Assembly: GCA_033439795.1 (NCBI GenBank)
Contig: JAUTDP010000001.1
Location: 124,001-188,000 of the forward strand
Length of the DNA stretch: 64,000 bases
Reading direction: 5' to 3'
From: Sordaria brevicollis
Taxonomy: Eukaryota; Ascomycota; Sordariomycetes; Sordariales; Sordariaceae
The notes beneath the pieces were generated by a model that saw only the letters and a program-made list of their open reading frames with translations, made no database searches and was not told where the DNA came from. Positions within the stretch are counted from its first letter, which is position 1, and each line of letters opens with the position of its first letter. The translations under genes were made by a program, and so were the position numbers. Of this stretch, positions 44,362-57,500 are shown in pieces.

Positions 44362-47300
44362 CGTGGGAAAGGGAAGAAGTTGTGGACAGATGAGAAACTT
44401 GGAGTTGATGGAACTGAGGCAGCTTTGTGAGACGGATATGGTTGAAAGAGGAAGAATCTCGTGGTTTATGGCCAGAGGAAAGGTGCTTTCTTATAGTTGA
44501 CGGAGAGGATAATCCATGATGCCCTCTCGACCTTGCGAGAACCCTTCTGGCTGGAGGTTAGGATGAAATCCTTTTCATCGTTTGATTTCTTACGATGTCG
44601 GTGTGCGGTTGCCTAATGTTGTACGAGGTTCAGATGAACAACTCTATCGCCCGAGCCGAGCCTGTATCGGAAGGAAGCCAGCCTGAACTCCAACAAACAA
44701 GGACCTAGAGATTGGCAAACTCAAGACGGAAGATCAAAAGCGCTTTGAACCTCTACCAGCCTGCGAGGAGCTCCCTCCCACCTCTCGGCAAAGATATTTC
44801 GTCCGAAATCATACCCCAGTGGACACTCGGCGTGAATAAATTCCAACATGACACTCTCACCCAGAAATAGCAACATCCATCGTCACTGGGAATCAGTAGA
44901 GTCCTCACTGGCTAAGAGCAAAAGGCAGCAATGTATAGGACTCACAAGGGACATCAAGATGGAACAATAATACCATCGAACTGGCATGAGGTTGAGGATC
45001 CCTCTGAAGGGAAATAACCACCGAGCTCTTGAGTAAAAGGGAGACTAAACGCGGTCGTCGCATCTCTAATAATTGGCCTAGATCAATCAATAAGACACTC
45101 CGCAATTGTTCGTGCACTTTCAGAGTTCTTTCTATGACACTCTTAGAAGTGATGAGAACTTTCATCCGTACTACGCCTTGGCCGGTCATTTATCTCCTCT
45201 ACAAATGCATTTTTGTGTGTCTCTCAAGTTTCGTCCACGGACTGATCTTCCGACTTCTTTTGAGTCTCTCAAGCTTCCCTTTCTGGGAATGGAAGGACTT
45301 CCGCGGGGCTCATTCCCCACTCGGTGAAGAACATGAGATGAAGGGCAACCATGCGTTTTTTGTCTATGAACGGTGCAGTCTATAGTCGTCTTCCATCCTA
45401 TAACCTCCGCCGAGATGACGATAGTAAAGCGGCACACACTGGGCACTCCGTTTCGAGATCGCCATCTTCCCCTCGCGAATAAGCCCGGATGAGAGTGAAA
45501 GGAATGAGAGAGCGCTCATTTTTCCTGGCCAATACAGGGGCTTTGACTGCCAAAGACTCTCGTGAAGACGTAAGATGAGAAAGTGATGGACAGATGTTAT
45601 CATCAGAGTGCTCGAGAATGAAAACCCTTCGACTCGGCAACATTCCTGATTCTCAACTCGATCTACATGAAGGCAAGGTGAACCTCGAGTAAGATAGCCA
45701 TCCTCTTGCCATTATCATGTGACGGGGTACTACTCATTGCGTGTGATCGCCACTTGTTGATACGAAAGCTTCCTAGAAATTTTCCCCTTCATTCTACGAG
45801 CTGGTGGGATGAGAATGAAAGCAGCAGAACTTCTGGATGAAGAAGTGGACTATAACTCATGGTAACTTGGAAGGTAAAATGGCTCTCTTTTTTGTAAGCA
45901 TAATATGCCCTTCAACCGCTCTCGCTCAAGGGAAAGACCCTCAAGACGTCATCAAACGCACAAAGCGACTCACAGGTCTCCTACAACATGAGTAAAACCT
46001 GGTGTGAACAAATCTGGAATCAGATCACAGAGGACAGAGGATGAGATGGCGAGATGCCCTACCCCCACACACAAACACACGTGCTTTCGAAAGGACCAGT
46101 CGAACTTGCGACCGAAAATGAAACTCAAACCGTTGACCGACGAGGAGATCTCCGAAGGTATAACAAGTGAATCTGACGATGAGATGATGGTGTGTAGCAC
46201 AGCGATGCGGTGGAGATCAGGAACACCAACGGGCTTGGTTCACAGAAAGGTACGATGAGGCAGGTGTGCGTACCGTACTGCGTGCGAACTTTTCGGACGA
46301 CGTGAGACCCCCTTCGTGCTGGCGGTTTGAGGTCAGACAGCAACAGATGACACCTGGTCTGCGCAACGTTGGAAGTTCGAAATATGTGTGATTTTCAATC
46401 TTGATATCGTGAGATGAATCCGGCCAACAGATATCAATCAAGACTTGTGTCTGTGGAGGTGAGATTCCATCTTCTGACTTGAAATGCTGCAACTGGCAGG
46501 CTGGTTTCAGCTCGGCACACACAAGCTCCCTTGCCTTCGAGGCTTCTTTCATGATGCCGCATCTCAAACCGTGTGAAAGTCCATCTTCAAATGTCAAAGG
46601 GATGGTCTGAGGAAAAAGGAAGGAGGGAATGCTTCTTATCTAGCGGCGAAAGCCACGGTCGATAGTTCTTCATGCTAGCGTTCTTTTTTCCCCGCATCGA
46701 GTCCATGTGGATAGAATCCTCAGCCCAGGGAAAATATTGGGCTGGACTGGGCGCCGCGTGGATTCTCGTGGGAGGAGCTGCAGGCGATAATTCGTACAGT
46801 GGCGAAGAGGATTCGAAGGTGACGGCGAGGACGTTGGGAGGAGCGGAGTAATAGGATTAAGCTCATGGAGCAGCTTCCCGTCCAGACCGCCCCAGACCGT
46901 TTTGGTGTGGATGGTGGGTGCGGGCATCTTTTGGAGATGGTGGGACCGGGGACGGAGCCGAAGCGAGGAGGGAGGGAGGGAGGGGGGGCACCGGGCTGTT
47001 GGGGCCGTCTAGCCTATCCGATTTGTCGACATGTGAATGGTCGGCGAGGCATTTCTTGATCCTTCTCAAACTTGTCATAAAGAGGACAATAAATACATTG
47101 TTACTTGATTGATCAGGTTTGATGCTGGGTGTGAAACGTGAAGAGAGAAAAAAAGAGAAACACTGATCTGACGAGCAAATGTGGAGATGCGAGGAAACCC
47201 CAAGGAACAACATGAGGAAAAAGAATCAGAATCTTGGCAGAACCAGTAACGATAAAGTTTAATCCTCAGGGCATGGCATACAATCCCACTTTGGGATACA

Positions 47301-48016
47301 TGGGCCGAAATGGCGCTGCCGGGAGCATGAACCGTCACCATATCCCTGGGTTTGGTGTTGATGCCGCTGGCACAGTAGGTATCGCCTGTGATGAGACACC
47401 AGCAGACCGAACACAGGCAGAAGCGAACGCCAGATAAGAAAGAGTGAGGGAAAAAAGGACGAGAAGAACAAAAGAATGCTGGGCAGAAGCACGTGTGTGA
47501 GGGTTTGGCGCTCGGCGGTCGTTGAACTTGGCTTCGAACCTCGATCGTCGGCCGGTGATGATCATTGCAGCTCACAAGTCTCAACTAAACCTCACAGTGC
47601 CTCAAGATAGACGGTATGATGTAAATCGAAGGAAGACGGGAAGGTGGTGGTAGTAAAGATTGCTGTCAATGCCGTGACGCATATCGGGTTCATGCTACTA
47701 AATTCATTTACAATGCTTTTGTGAGAATGAGTGTGCCTGAATGGTGGTGTCTTGATGTGCCGCCTACCTAGACACTCTTTTTGTGGATGAACATCGTAAT
47801 ATTGCAATTTGCCATGCGGGCGACAGTGGGCGTCATATCAACACAAGATTAGGGCCACTGCGTGCACTGCGCCGACCGTCGATGCAGCCACTTGTTGCAC
47901 AGGCCGGCACATCTTCCACAACAGCAGGAGCAGAATAGCAGGAGCAGCCCATCACGGCCGGTTGCGTGCTTTCTTGTTGCGAGGTTTGGTCGGTCAATCG
48001 TGCACTGGTGCTGACC

Positions 48017-48045
48017 TGAGTGGGATGAGTGGGATGAGTGGAATG
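48017..48045. repeat. tandem GAGTGGGAT units
   Basis: Three near-identical 9-bp copies of GAGTGGGAT/GAGTGGAAT in a row, in noncoding DNA. Confidence 0.7.
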
Positions 48046-48606
48046 ATGTTCAACGATCGTCTTTTGAAAGGAAAGAACAGCCAGAGCCAATTGCCCCCTT
48101 TTTTTTACTCGAGGGGAAGAGCAAGCGACTGGGTACGGGGCAAGGTTAAACTAAGCAGTTAAGGTCCCAACGGTGGGGTGGCCTACTTTAGTTGTGCCTG
48201 GGGGTACCCACCATAAGGGCCTCTTCCGGACCAATCAGACAACCGGCGTGTAACTGGAAAGGGCAGTCGGGTTAAATGGGTCTAGAACCGCTGCTCCGCC
48301 TTCTGTCCTTCCCATCCACTCATTGGCTGCGCCCTCAAGCGAACGGCTCAGCCAAGACTTTTTTGCCAAGAGGTCGCCGCAACTGCTTGCACAGCTGCTT
48401 GTCAGGCGGACCCCTGTTCACATGCAGCAGACACGGTCCTTGAAAAGTGCAACTTTCCCCTGTTTGGCCCTAGCTCCCGCCAAGCCCTCGTTCCTCCCGC
48501 ATTTTCAGGAGGCCAATTGGTGAATTGCATTTTTGAACTCTGAACGACCCAAACGAGGGACCAGGGGGAGAAGGAGCAAAGGAAGACAAAGTCGAAAAAA
48601 GACCAG

Positions 48607-48629
48607 GAAGAAGAAGAAGAAGAAGAAGG
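48607..48629. repeat. (GAA)n microsatellite
   Basis: About seven uninterrupted GAA/AAG triplets in the gene-poor region. Confidence 0.85.
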
Positions 48630-50046
48630 CGCATTGCGTGCCTCTTTCTTCGCTTGAATAGAGGCATGGGGTGACTTTCCACTGCACTTGATGACAGTGC
48701 GCACCTAGAGGTACCTACAGCACCTTCTTAATTGCCATCAAAAATGGATGGATGCGTGCCGGTAGAGGACTAGAGGTACGTACCCCTGCCCCTTCTCATT
48801 TCCCTCCTTGCGTGAACCAATTGGGAGTTCAATGCCTGCGGCTGGGCCAAGTGAACATGGCCCGGTACCTGCCCGTTGCTGTCATTGCTGCTCCCCCACT
48901 GGCTCGTTTCGTTCTCCTCCTTCACACTCTCAACTGGACTCCAAGAAACCTTTCCTCTTGTCGGTTTGGTTCCTGGATTGTCCTCCTTCTTAACATTTCT
49001 TCTTCGTCTACAGGCATCGTCATCCACACACCATCCATCCTTTTTTTTTTACCAGCCCGGTGTTCGACGACCTCGACTTTGACATCGACGACGACGCCAT
49101 TCCGTTCTCTTCTGCTCCCGGATTCACCGCCGTCAACCTAACTTGATTCAGCTGGAGTGTGAATGAGCCCTGGTGCCCTGGTCCAGTCTCGTGCGACTGA
49201 CTTTGTCCTCAATCGGTCTTCCTTGCCTCCGCCCTGCCCTCCGCTGAGTGCCTCTCCAGTCTCCAGTCTCCAGGTCTCCAGGATCCAATCTCAGATCTAA
49301 ATACGGGTAATCCCAAGGTCGCGCCCTGTCCCTCCTTCCCTGGTCTTCGTTTCTGTCTCTCAATCTCTCTTCCTCCATCGTCGTGTCCTGTCCTATCTTC
49401 AACCTACCACGTACCATACCTACCTCTACCTACCACCTTTTACGACCACACGTGGTAGACCTTCAGTTCCTCTGCCCGGGCCCCGGGATCCTTCTTTTCG
49501 CCTCTCAGTTGATTTGGTACACGCCAGTCGATCGGTATTCCAGTCGGACCAGAAATCGACGCGAGATATTAGGCGTGTACTTCTAATTCTGCTAATCGAA
49601 ATCCCAAACGAACCACCACATTGCGACTTGTTTGGTGAGTCTCACTTTCTCTCTTTTGTTCCTGTCTGTGCACACTTGAGGTGTGTTCGTCCGATGGAAA
49701 ATCATGGATCATGGCCGTTGCTGTACGCACCCGTGCCCACCACCAACATCGTCACTCCTTCCCGACGAGCTGCCTGTTGTGTTGCCCTTTTTTGTGCTTG
49801 CTCTTCCGTCTCTCCCAAAGACGTGTAGCTGACTCCTTCCAGATCGTCATCTCGGGTAACGTTTCGCTGTCATATATCCCTATCACGTTTGCGGGCAACC
49901 CGATCAACGACCACGCCTCCAACATCGACAACGTCCAACCCAACCGACCACTACATTTTACTCGCCTGGCCAGTAGGCTACCATCATCACCCCAGCTCTT
50001 CCTCTCGTCTACTTGACCCTTGCCATCACCCACTCCCACTTTCAAG

Positions 50047-50540
50047 ATGGCCTCCCTCGTCGACCATGACCGGAACAAGGCCGGCTTGCACCTTCAGACC
50101 ACCACGACCCGCCTCGAGCCAAAGACTTCGCGAGATACCCTACTTTCCGACGGACTCTCTCCCATGGTAGAAAAGAACATGACGTTATCACGCCCATCAG
50201 ACGTCTCTACCCCAACAGCGCTCGTGCCAACCCCTTCGAGACCGACATCGAGGCTATGGTGACCAATGAACCCTGCATCAAAAAGACCACAACATCAAAG
50301 GGAGTCACAACAGATTGCCAAGTTTGGCCCGGCCAAGACCACTGGAAGCAAAAGGCAAAGGATGCCAAGATGAACCGTCATACCTGCAACTGTCTGGCAC
50401 AAATGAGCAAACGCAACCGCATCATAGTTAAGGTCATGATCGGCTTGCTTGTTATCGGTCTTGCAGTCGGTGTCGGCTTTGGCGTCAGCAAGCCGCTCGG
50501 CGCTGGCATCTGGAAGAGCGAGAGCCAAAACCAAAGATAA
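50047..50540 (+). pseudogene. small membrane-protein gene with a -1 type frameshift
   Basis: ATG 50047 (context TCAAGATGGCC) opens a frame beginning MASLVDHDRNKAGLHLQTTT that stops at 50262 after 71 codons. From about 50168 a different frame (+2) carries better protein sequence to the stop at 50540: RKEHDVITPIRRLYPNSARA, ANPFETDIEAM, TDCQVWPGQDHWKQ, CNCLAQMSKRN and a single membrane span IIVKVMIGLLVIGLAVGVGFGV. No intron of workable size links the two. One missing base near 50160-50175 would join them into one protein of about 164 residues with a C-terminal anchor. As it stands only the 71-residue form or an internal 94-residue form from ATG 50256 can be made. It could be a true mutation or a sequencing error. 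The family seems restricted to filamentous fungi (recollection); function is unknown. Confidence 0.55.
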
Positions 50541-52451
50541 ACGGACCATCCCTCGGACATCTTCATTCCATCCATGACATTCTTCTTTGTCAGGTGGCAC
50601 GCCCTGTGGCTGGATGTAAAAACTACGCCAAGGGTTGGTGCCGCCTTGCTGTTGAGTGTCGTCTGTTGGTTGGGTCCGATTGATTACCCGACTTGTGCAT
50701 CTTGAGGATGCCGCAACCACAGAGATGGCGCTTCCATGGCGCCTCTGTTTGATACCCTGCCCGGCCCGCAACACCTTGCCGCCATTTCCCTTTGTCTCTT
50801 GTCTTGCCGCTTCTTGGCATGCTGCATAACCGTTCTGCTTTTTGGCTCCCCAAGCGGTTACGGCGTTAAAATGATTTTATACTTATTGTGGTCGGTCGGT
50901 CATAGAACGCGACACATACGGATGGCGTTGGAGGAGTTTGTTGGACTTGTTTCGATATGGCGAAAATGGATTTTTGGTAACTGCAACTGTTTTTGATACA
51001 AGTGGGTTGGGAAAGTAAGAGAGGGATACGGGACTTTCATGAAACATCTTCACCAAGATGGGTAGGAGGAAAGCGATTGGTACATGATACACGCAACACG
51101 CAAGGGAGGAAAGGGATGACGAGGAGGCTGGATGAGGCGGACAGCTGAAGATATGGGCCACTGGACTGGATTTGGCTCGGACAATGATGGGAACAAAATG
51201 GTTTTGTTAAAGCATTTTCAAGACTTAATTCAGCATCAGATATGGTCACGGATGTGGATCTGGGGACTGAGTCAGAAGGGCTCATGCAGCTTGTATCAGT
51301 TGGTTGTTAGTTGTCGTTGTTGTGGTTAAGTTAGTGTTGCGAATTGCGGATGAATAATGACAATGGGTGCCCTTGCTGTTGTGCTTGGGTGCTTTACTTC
51401 CCTTGTATACTCCTCTGTTTTGTCATTATCATCACGTTACGGTCAGCCTGAGTGGATTGCTGGCATCAAGAATGGTTTGAGGTATTGTTTTGTAGACCAA
51501 GTTTTTTGTGTCTAGACGGCCTCGGGGCCCATGCATAATTAGAACATGGATGTAAGTGATATATAGAAGACAAAATTCTAGCAATGTTTATATCCACACC
51601 ATTCACGAACTCGCCTCGGTGGTTGGTGGAAGTTTGAATTCGTTACGTCCAGAGCTTTAGATAGGTTCGGTGTCCACCTCGGCTTTCTCTAGTCTAGAGG
51701 TATTCGCCGCAGACTTGGGATCCCAAGCATGGAGTCAAGCCTCAACATCCAAACGCAACGTCATGTCAAGTCCTGTTGGAGATCAGCATATCGTTCCTCC
51801 CGTCTTTCCCCTCTTCTTTCTGTCCACCATCCTTCTTCTTCGTTTCTTCTCAGCATTCTTCTTTCTCCCCATTTGGCGTCTAGTACGACCGTAGTCATGG
51901 TAACTCCTTCCAGTGGGCTCGTAATCACCTCTTTCTGGGTGATCTTGTCGTGCTCTTTGTATTGTAGGAAGGGACCTAACCCCTCGGGTGGGAGTAACGA
52001 CACTCGGCTGCGAATGGAGAGGAAGGAGGGCAGCTTGGGAAAGGGCCCGGAAAGGCAACCAGGAACCCGCGATGACTGAGAACGGGGCACTCGGTCGAGT
52101 ACTTAACAACGGCATCCCTCACCCTTTATAATATGGCCGGTTCATCATCATTGTTCGAACTTACTCGCCTACTTTTCAGTTCATCATCATTCATCCGTCA
52201 TTAGACATTGGGTTGACAACAACATACTCCGCAGCACTCGTTAGCATTTTCTCCATTTTTCAGCCAGAGACAACTCACCATACTCTCAAAGCACAAAGTC
52301 CTTCAAGCCATCAAACACTCACGAGGGATTGCCCATACCACCAGGTACCATCTCTCCCATGTCTATTTCGATTCGTCAAGGCATGAACTTGTGCTGACGT
52401 CCAACTCTCCCTCCAGTCCGCTTCTATACCTCCTTTTCGCACCAGGTCGAC
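50541..52451. other. intergenic, no gene seen
   Basis: The 3' flank of the frameshifted gene, then about 500 bp of promoter and leader of the gene at 52452 (C/A/T-rich, with a TATAATA-like element near 52128). Antisense and sense frames around 51670-52115 have no support. Confidence 0.5.
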
Positions 52452-53891
52452 ATGGCTGCCCCTAGCTCTACCCATGATTTGGCACAAGCTGCTGAGAATG
52501 GCAGTGTTGATACCGAAAGCCCCGACCCTGGACATGGCACTACAGCCAACACGCCCGTGCCGCCCACGTCCACACAGGCCGAGTCAGGAGCACCGTCGGC
52601 AACTCAGGATGCAAGCGAAGCAAGCAATTCAGGACCATCATGGATATTTCAGTTCCATAATCCCATTCCATCTGTCATTAGCCCCATTGAAAAGGAGATT
52701 GTCGCCACGGGTGTTGTGAGACTCGATTGGTGCCGGAGAAACAGCCCCAAGCACTTTCTTTTCTTGGAGGGTACAGCACAAGCACAAGCACGCCAGACCA
52801 TGCATGAAGATGCCCAAAAGTCCGTTGGCACCCGAGCAATTTGGAACACTATATTCAAACAAGGCAACAGGATCCGTCGCGAAGATCTCCTCGAGCACGA
52901 CATATTCAGCCAAAACACGTGGAAAATGTTATACCGCTGTGTAACGAACGTGCCTGATACTATGGGCGGCACCGAAATGTCGCCACAAGAGTTGCTGGGA
53001 GCCACGAATGCCGAGACAAGAGAAAATCTGAAGCGGTGGGAGAAGGAACAAGACCAGAGGGAAGGGGAACACCGGAGGCTCGGTAAAGAGTTGCATAAAG
53101 AATTCGAAAGGAAGCGGGCACAAGGCATTCGCCCTGATTTGCCGATTATTGGACTCCCTCCACGAGATGAAGACGATGAGAACGAGTCGAACACATCCTT
53201 CCTGAGTTCGGAACAAGAGGACCACGATTATTGTCTCAGCGAGGACGACAAGTTTGAAATTGTGGAGACCGTCATGAGCAAGGTCTGGGGGTACGCTGAT
53301 GATGTGTACGAGAAGGTAACCTATCTTCTGAGGAGGTCCGCCCAGCAACATCCAGAGGGGCCGAGAATCTGGAAGCGGGAATTTGTGGACATGGGCCCCG
53401 AAGACCCTTGGAAGCGATTCCACACCCTGCACCAATACCACTTCATACTCGCTCCAGGCACATTTGATGAGCTGTATCAGCTCTTGACGGAAGAGTTCCC
53501 GGAACTCAAAGAGGTACAGGGCAAGACGCGTGCCGAAATATTTCAAAATCTGCGGAAGTGGTATGAGGAGTTTGACACAAGGGGGAAGAGGCCTTTTGGC
53601 CCTGGGGAGCAGTTACAGTGGGACATGCGAATTGACGCTGACGTGATGAAGGAGAGTGCCAAGAACGAGAGTGCTAGGAACGAGAGTGCCAGGAATGAGA
53701 GTGCTATGAATGGAAATAGTGAAAAGGAAAAGAAAAAGAAAAAGAAAAAGACTAAGAAGAACAACCAGAAAAATGGCGGGGACAAGGATCAGAATGAGAT
53801 GAATGGGAAGAGTGAGGGAAATGGAGAGCGGAAGAAGGGAGAAAGTCCACCAGTAAAGCAACTCGCAGATATGGACATTTCAGATAAGTGA
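52452..53891 (+). CDS. unrecognised 479-aa charged protein
   Basis: A single exon from ATG 52452 (context GTCGACATGGC) gives 479 residues. Residues 1-60 are disordered Ser/Thr/Pro. Residues about 62-370 are folded-looking and rich in Trp, Glu and Arg (WIFQFHNPIP, VVRLDWCRRNSPKHFLFLEG, WKREFVDMGPEDPWKRFHTL, FDELYQLLTEEFPELKE), with an acidic patch near 240. The tail has four NESAR/NESAM pentads, then a Lys-rich run resembling a nuclear or nucleolar signal. No signal peptide or membrane span. I do not recognise a domain. Codon use looks like its neighbours. Confidence 0.75.
   Translation: MAAPSSTHDLAQAAENGSVDTESPDPGHGTTANTPVPPTSTQAESGAPSATQDASEASNSGPSWIFQFHNPIPSVISPIEKEIVATGVVRLDWCRRNSPKHFLFLEGTAQAQARQTMHEDAQKSVGTRAIWNTIFKQGNRIRREDLLEHDIFSQNTWKMLYRCVTNVPDTMGGTEMSPQELLGATNAETRENLKRWEKEQDQREGEHRRLGKELHKEFERKRAQGIRPDLPIIGLPPRDEDDENESNTSFLSSEQEDHDYCLSEDDKFEIVETVMSKVWGYADDVYEKVTYLLRRSAQQHPEGPRIWKREFVDMGPEDPWKRFHTLHQYHFILAPGTFDELYQLLTEEFPELKEVQGKTRAEIFQNLRKWYEEFDTRGKRPFGPGEQLQWDMRIDADVMKESAKNESARNESARNESAMNGNSEKEKKKKKKKTKKNNQKNGGDKDQNEMNGKSEGNGERKKGESPPVKQLADMDISDK
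53650..53712. repeat. tandem 15-bp coding repeat
   Basis: Four imperfect copies of a GAGAGTGCCAGGAAC-type unit, encoding NESAR/NESAM pentads in the gene 52452-53891. The unit length preserves frame. Confidence 0.85.
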
Positions 53892-54582
53892 ATATTCCTT
53901 GGACATTAAACAAGCGTAGGGGGGAGGATATTGGTGTGGAGGTAACGACATACACGAGGTGCTTTGAGGGACACCGAGGGAATGAATTCGGTCCTTGAAG
54001 AGCGATTGAATTTTCTCACTTGTCACCGTTGAATAGTATCAACTCTTTCTATCTTTCATAATGAACTCAAATACGAAACGGGTTACGGTACCTAGAATGA
54101 CAATGGGCGCGACTCGTAAAAGGCCTTAACAGAGATATATGTATTGCAGGTGCTAAGCCAGTTTCGCCTCCACTACGACACGGAAGAATGGGAGTGGAAT
54201 CTATGAATGAAACAAGTTACAACCGATGAGTCAACGGATATAGTAAGACCGTGGATCAACGCGGAGACAGTGTCAATGGAGCTACAAGAGTACCCGGAGC
54301 ATTACAATTAGAGATGTAAATGTCCAAGGCCGCGTACGACGAAAAACAGACCATGAATGACCTCTCCGTTGGCACCAGCAGGACACGAGACACAAATTGC
54401 TCGCATCCATCACTATTGAGTATTGACTGCCCGAGTTGTCAATACCTTTCCAGCCTCTCCACCATCACCAAACACTCTAGCGTTTCATTTGACATGCAAA
54501 ATTGATATGTAACATTATATATACTAATCTAAACACCTCATGAATGTCTACACCTTATGTGATGATATCTCAGCTAAGTAGT
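53892..54582. other. intergenic between convergent genes
   Basis: Shared 3' flanks of the 479-residue protein (+) and the FHIP gene (-). AT-rich towards 54540. No gene recognised. Confidence 0.55.
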
Positions 54583-57500
54583 CTACACGAACCTAACCTC
54601 CTCAAACACGCCCGCTCTTACTTGCACCAAGCTAGCAAGTTCAAAGAGAAAAGATTGGAGGATGATGACATTCGTCAAAACGTGCGAGACGGAGGCTTTG
54701 CGGGCTTCTTCTTCTTCTGCTTCTTCGGCTTGTTGTTGGGCTTTTCTGGCTGCTTCTTCTGCTGCTTCCTTCGCTGCCCGCTCCTCGTTCGCCAAATTCT
54801 TTTGCTCCTCGGAGGAATTTGCTTCTTCTGGGGTCTGCTGTTGCTGGTCGGTTGGTTGTTCTCCTGATCCATCGGTTTGTGCGGCATCAGCGGGAGTAGC
54901 AGCTTCATCCACACCCTCCTTCGCGGGAGGAGTAGGAGGTTGCTCATCATCATCATCGTCGTCCTTGGGCGGGACAACCGGTCTTCGCTCCTCTTCATCC
55001 TCTTCATCCCCTTCCAAGGCGTCTAACCCGCCATCTTCCCCTTTAGGAGGTGGTAAGTGGACCGTCATGCGTGGCAACGCATTTCCTTCCCCTTCCGCTC
55101 CATTAACCTCACCCATCTCTAGTTCTTCGCCAGTCTTGCTTTCAGCCTGCCCATCAAACCCTACGGATTTGGTAGCAGAGACATCAGGGATACCGACCCT
55201 CCTGGCCAAAATACTTTGGTCTACAGCTTGGAATGCTCTAGCTTGGGACATGACCAGTTCCATCTTTCCAGAACCAGAAATGTCGGAGGCTACGGCACCG
55301 GGAACTGACGCGCCGCCGAGGCTACTTCCGCTGGCGCCTAGTCCGAAACCGCCCTGGCCCATTCCTGGTGAAGTCACCAACATGCTTGGTGTCCTGTTAC
55401 GAGGTGGCAAAGGGGGAGGAGCTTCGGAAGAGGTAAAGTAGCTGGAGCGTTCAGAGACGGTTCGCGTGGTGTTTGAACGTGGACGGGGCGAGTTGTTGGC
55501 TGTTCGGTTGGGAGATACGGAAACGGTAGACGAAAGATCGGAGAAGATACGCTGGGCGAAGGACTCGATGCCTAGACCTGACGTTGGACGCTCGGGTGCG
55601 TTACCCGGTTGCAGACCGGGGGTGAGTTGGGCGGGTGGTTGTAGTGTTGATGGCGTGCGGGACCGCGAAGGAGCCGCAGAGGGAACGACGGAAGGTGGGA
55701 CCGAAGGTGGGATCGAGGCTCCGTCCGCTGTTTGGAATGCCTCGCGACGTTGTTGAAGCAAATCGTTGAAACGCGGGATGGTATCTCTGTAAGCGGCCAC
55801 TTCATCGCAAAGGGTTTGCAAGATGCGCAACAACCGGGGAAGCGACTCGCGAGACCATTGCGGCCGGCGTCGGCACTGGTGCATGGACAAAAGTTGCTGA
55901 TATTCGGCGTATTCGGGAGACTCGGGGTCGATGTCGGCTGGCGGTTCGGCCGCAGGTGCTTCAGGGTCTTCTTCGTCGTAGGTGTAATTGGTCGGATGCC
56001 TTAGGAACCAGCCCTCCAGATGCATGTACCCGCAGATGGCCAGGTCGAAGATCACTTCGGTTAACGACAGGTTGGTCTCAACAGGGTTGATGAAGAATGT
56101 CTCGAGCCGGTCCAAGACAATGGTGAGCAAGGGGTCGTCGGGGTGCAACGTATGCGAGCGGACGTCTCTGGGAGCGCCGGGCAAGCTGTCGGGGATGGCG
56201 GGCTGCTTGTGGTTGCTAGCCAAAGCTTTTGGGGTGATCAATTTCATGGAGCAAGGGTGGTTCTCGACGCGAATCATGGTGTCCTTGATGACGCTGTCGT
56301 AGATCTCGTTGAAGTTGTCCTCGCCGCCAATAGTCTGAGCCAAGCCCATCAGGTACTCGACTTCCTGCTCATGGGCGCCCGTGGTCCTAAAAGACGAGTT
56401 GCCCAGTACGCCCTCGGTGTAGAGCAAGGTGATGACTGCGTAGCGGTGATGTCTCTTAAGAATCACCGAGACCAGCTGTAGTGTGACGTAGATGGTTTGA
56501 TGGCTTTGCGATCTGAGACAGGCGAGGATCAAATCGACCAGGTTGAAAAGCAAGGGGTCAGCTGCGGCTTCAGACTTGGAGGCCATCATGGTAGCAAGAT
56601 CCATAGACTTGCGCTTTCGAGCGGCACTTATGCCATCCTTGGAGTTGGACGAGACAGAGCCCACAATGTCGGGCAGACCCAGCAGGTAGTGCAAAATCAG
56701 GTTGATCATGTCGGGGTGTTCAACAGACTGAAGGATATGGCGGAGATAAGTCAAGACAGCCACCGAGGAGCCACCGTCAATATCTGATGATTCGAGGAGG
56801 GAAGGGTATCTGCAGAGTTAGCGTGGAACGGTGTTACCATGGTCAAGAATTGACTCACAATAGTTGCTGCAAGAAGATGACCTGGAAATGCTCAAGCAGA
56901 GAGGACTTAACCTCCACGGACCGGCAATGATTCAAGACATCTTGCCAGAACAAGAGATGAGACAGGAAAGTGTCTAGATGTGATTGAAACTCGAAGGTAC
57001 AAGAACTGATTACTTCGTAACTTGGTTTGGGATGTTCATAGTCGGACAGGGCGAGGATGGCGGGAAGAGCATTGGACGGATGGTCAATGACCAGTTTGCG
57101 GCTCAGTTGACTATACAGAGCACCCAAACCGGTAGCCATCAAGGTCGAAAGATCACTCTCGACAATCCATTGCTCCAGCTCGACGGAGCTCGACGCCGCC
57201 TCGATGATGTACAACAGACCGGTCCTGGCAAAATCGCCCACCTTGCCTTCGTGGTGGATGTAGTCCATGAGCAGGTAGAAGAGAGGGAAGTCCTGCTTCT
57301 GTGTCCTCCCCGTGAACCGCTCATGTTCGCCCAGGGGCTGTCTCTCCTCTCCATTCTGCGACTGCGACTTGAACCAGGCGGGCAGGATCTCGGGATCGAG
57401 ACGGATCTTGGTGGTGATGTTGAAGGCCAACTCGACAACGCGGGCTTCCGTGTCGGCACTCAGACGGATGGCATTGGCGCCGGTGATGCGCACCATCAGG

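Larger units (their letters stand above)
44362..50046. other. 5.7-kb gene-poor region with a long leader at its right end
   Basis: No frame here combines length, start context, splice sites and coding bias. The left 3 kb has mixed composition with many short frames on both strands. From about 49300 to 50046 the plus strand is very pyrimidine-rich (CTACCTACC, CCAGTCTCCAGTCTCC), typical of a long fungal 5' leader feeding the gene at 50047, and contains several upstream ATGs. The region may hold non-coding transcripts or a large regulatory zone; nothing in the sequence decides that. Confidence 0.5.

Noticed and set aside
46004..46258. 84-codon plus-strand frame with an acidic segment
   Set aside because: Short, no start context, no splice partner; overlaps a minus-strand frame.
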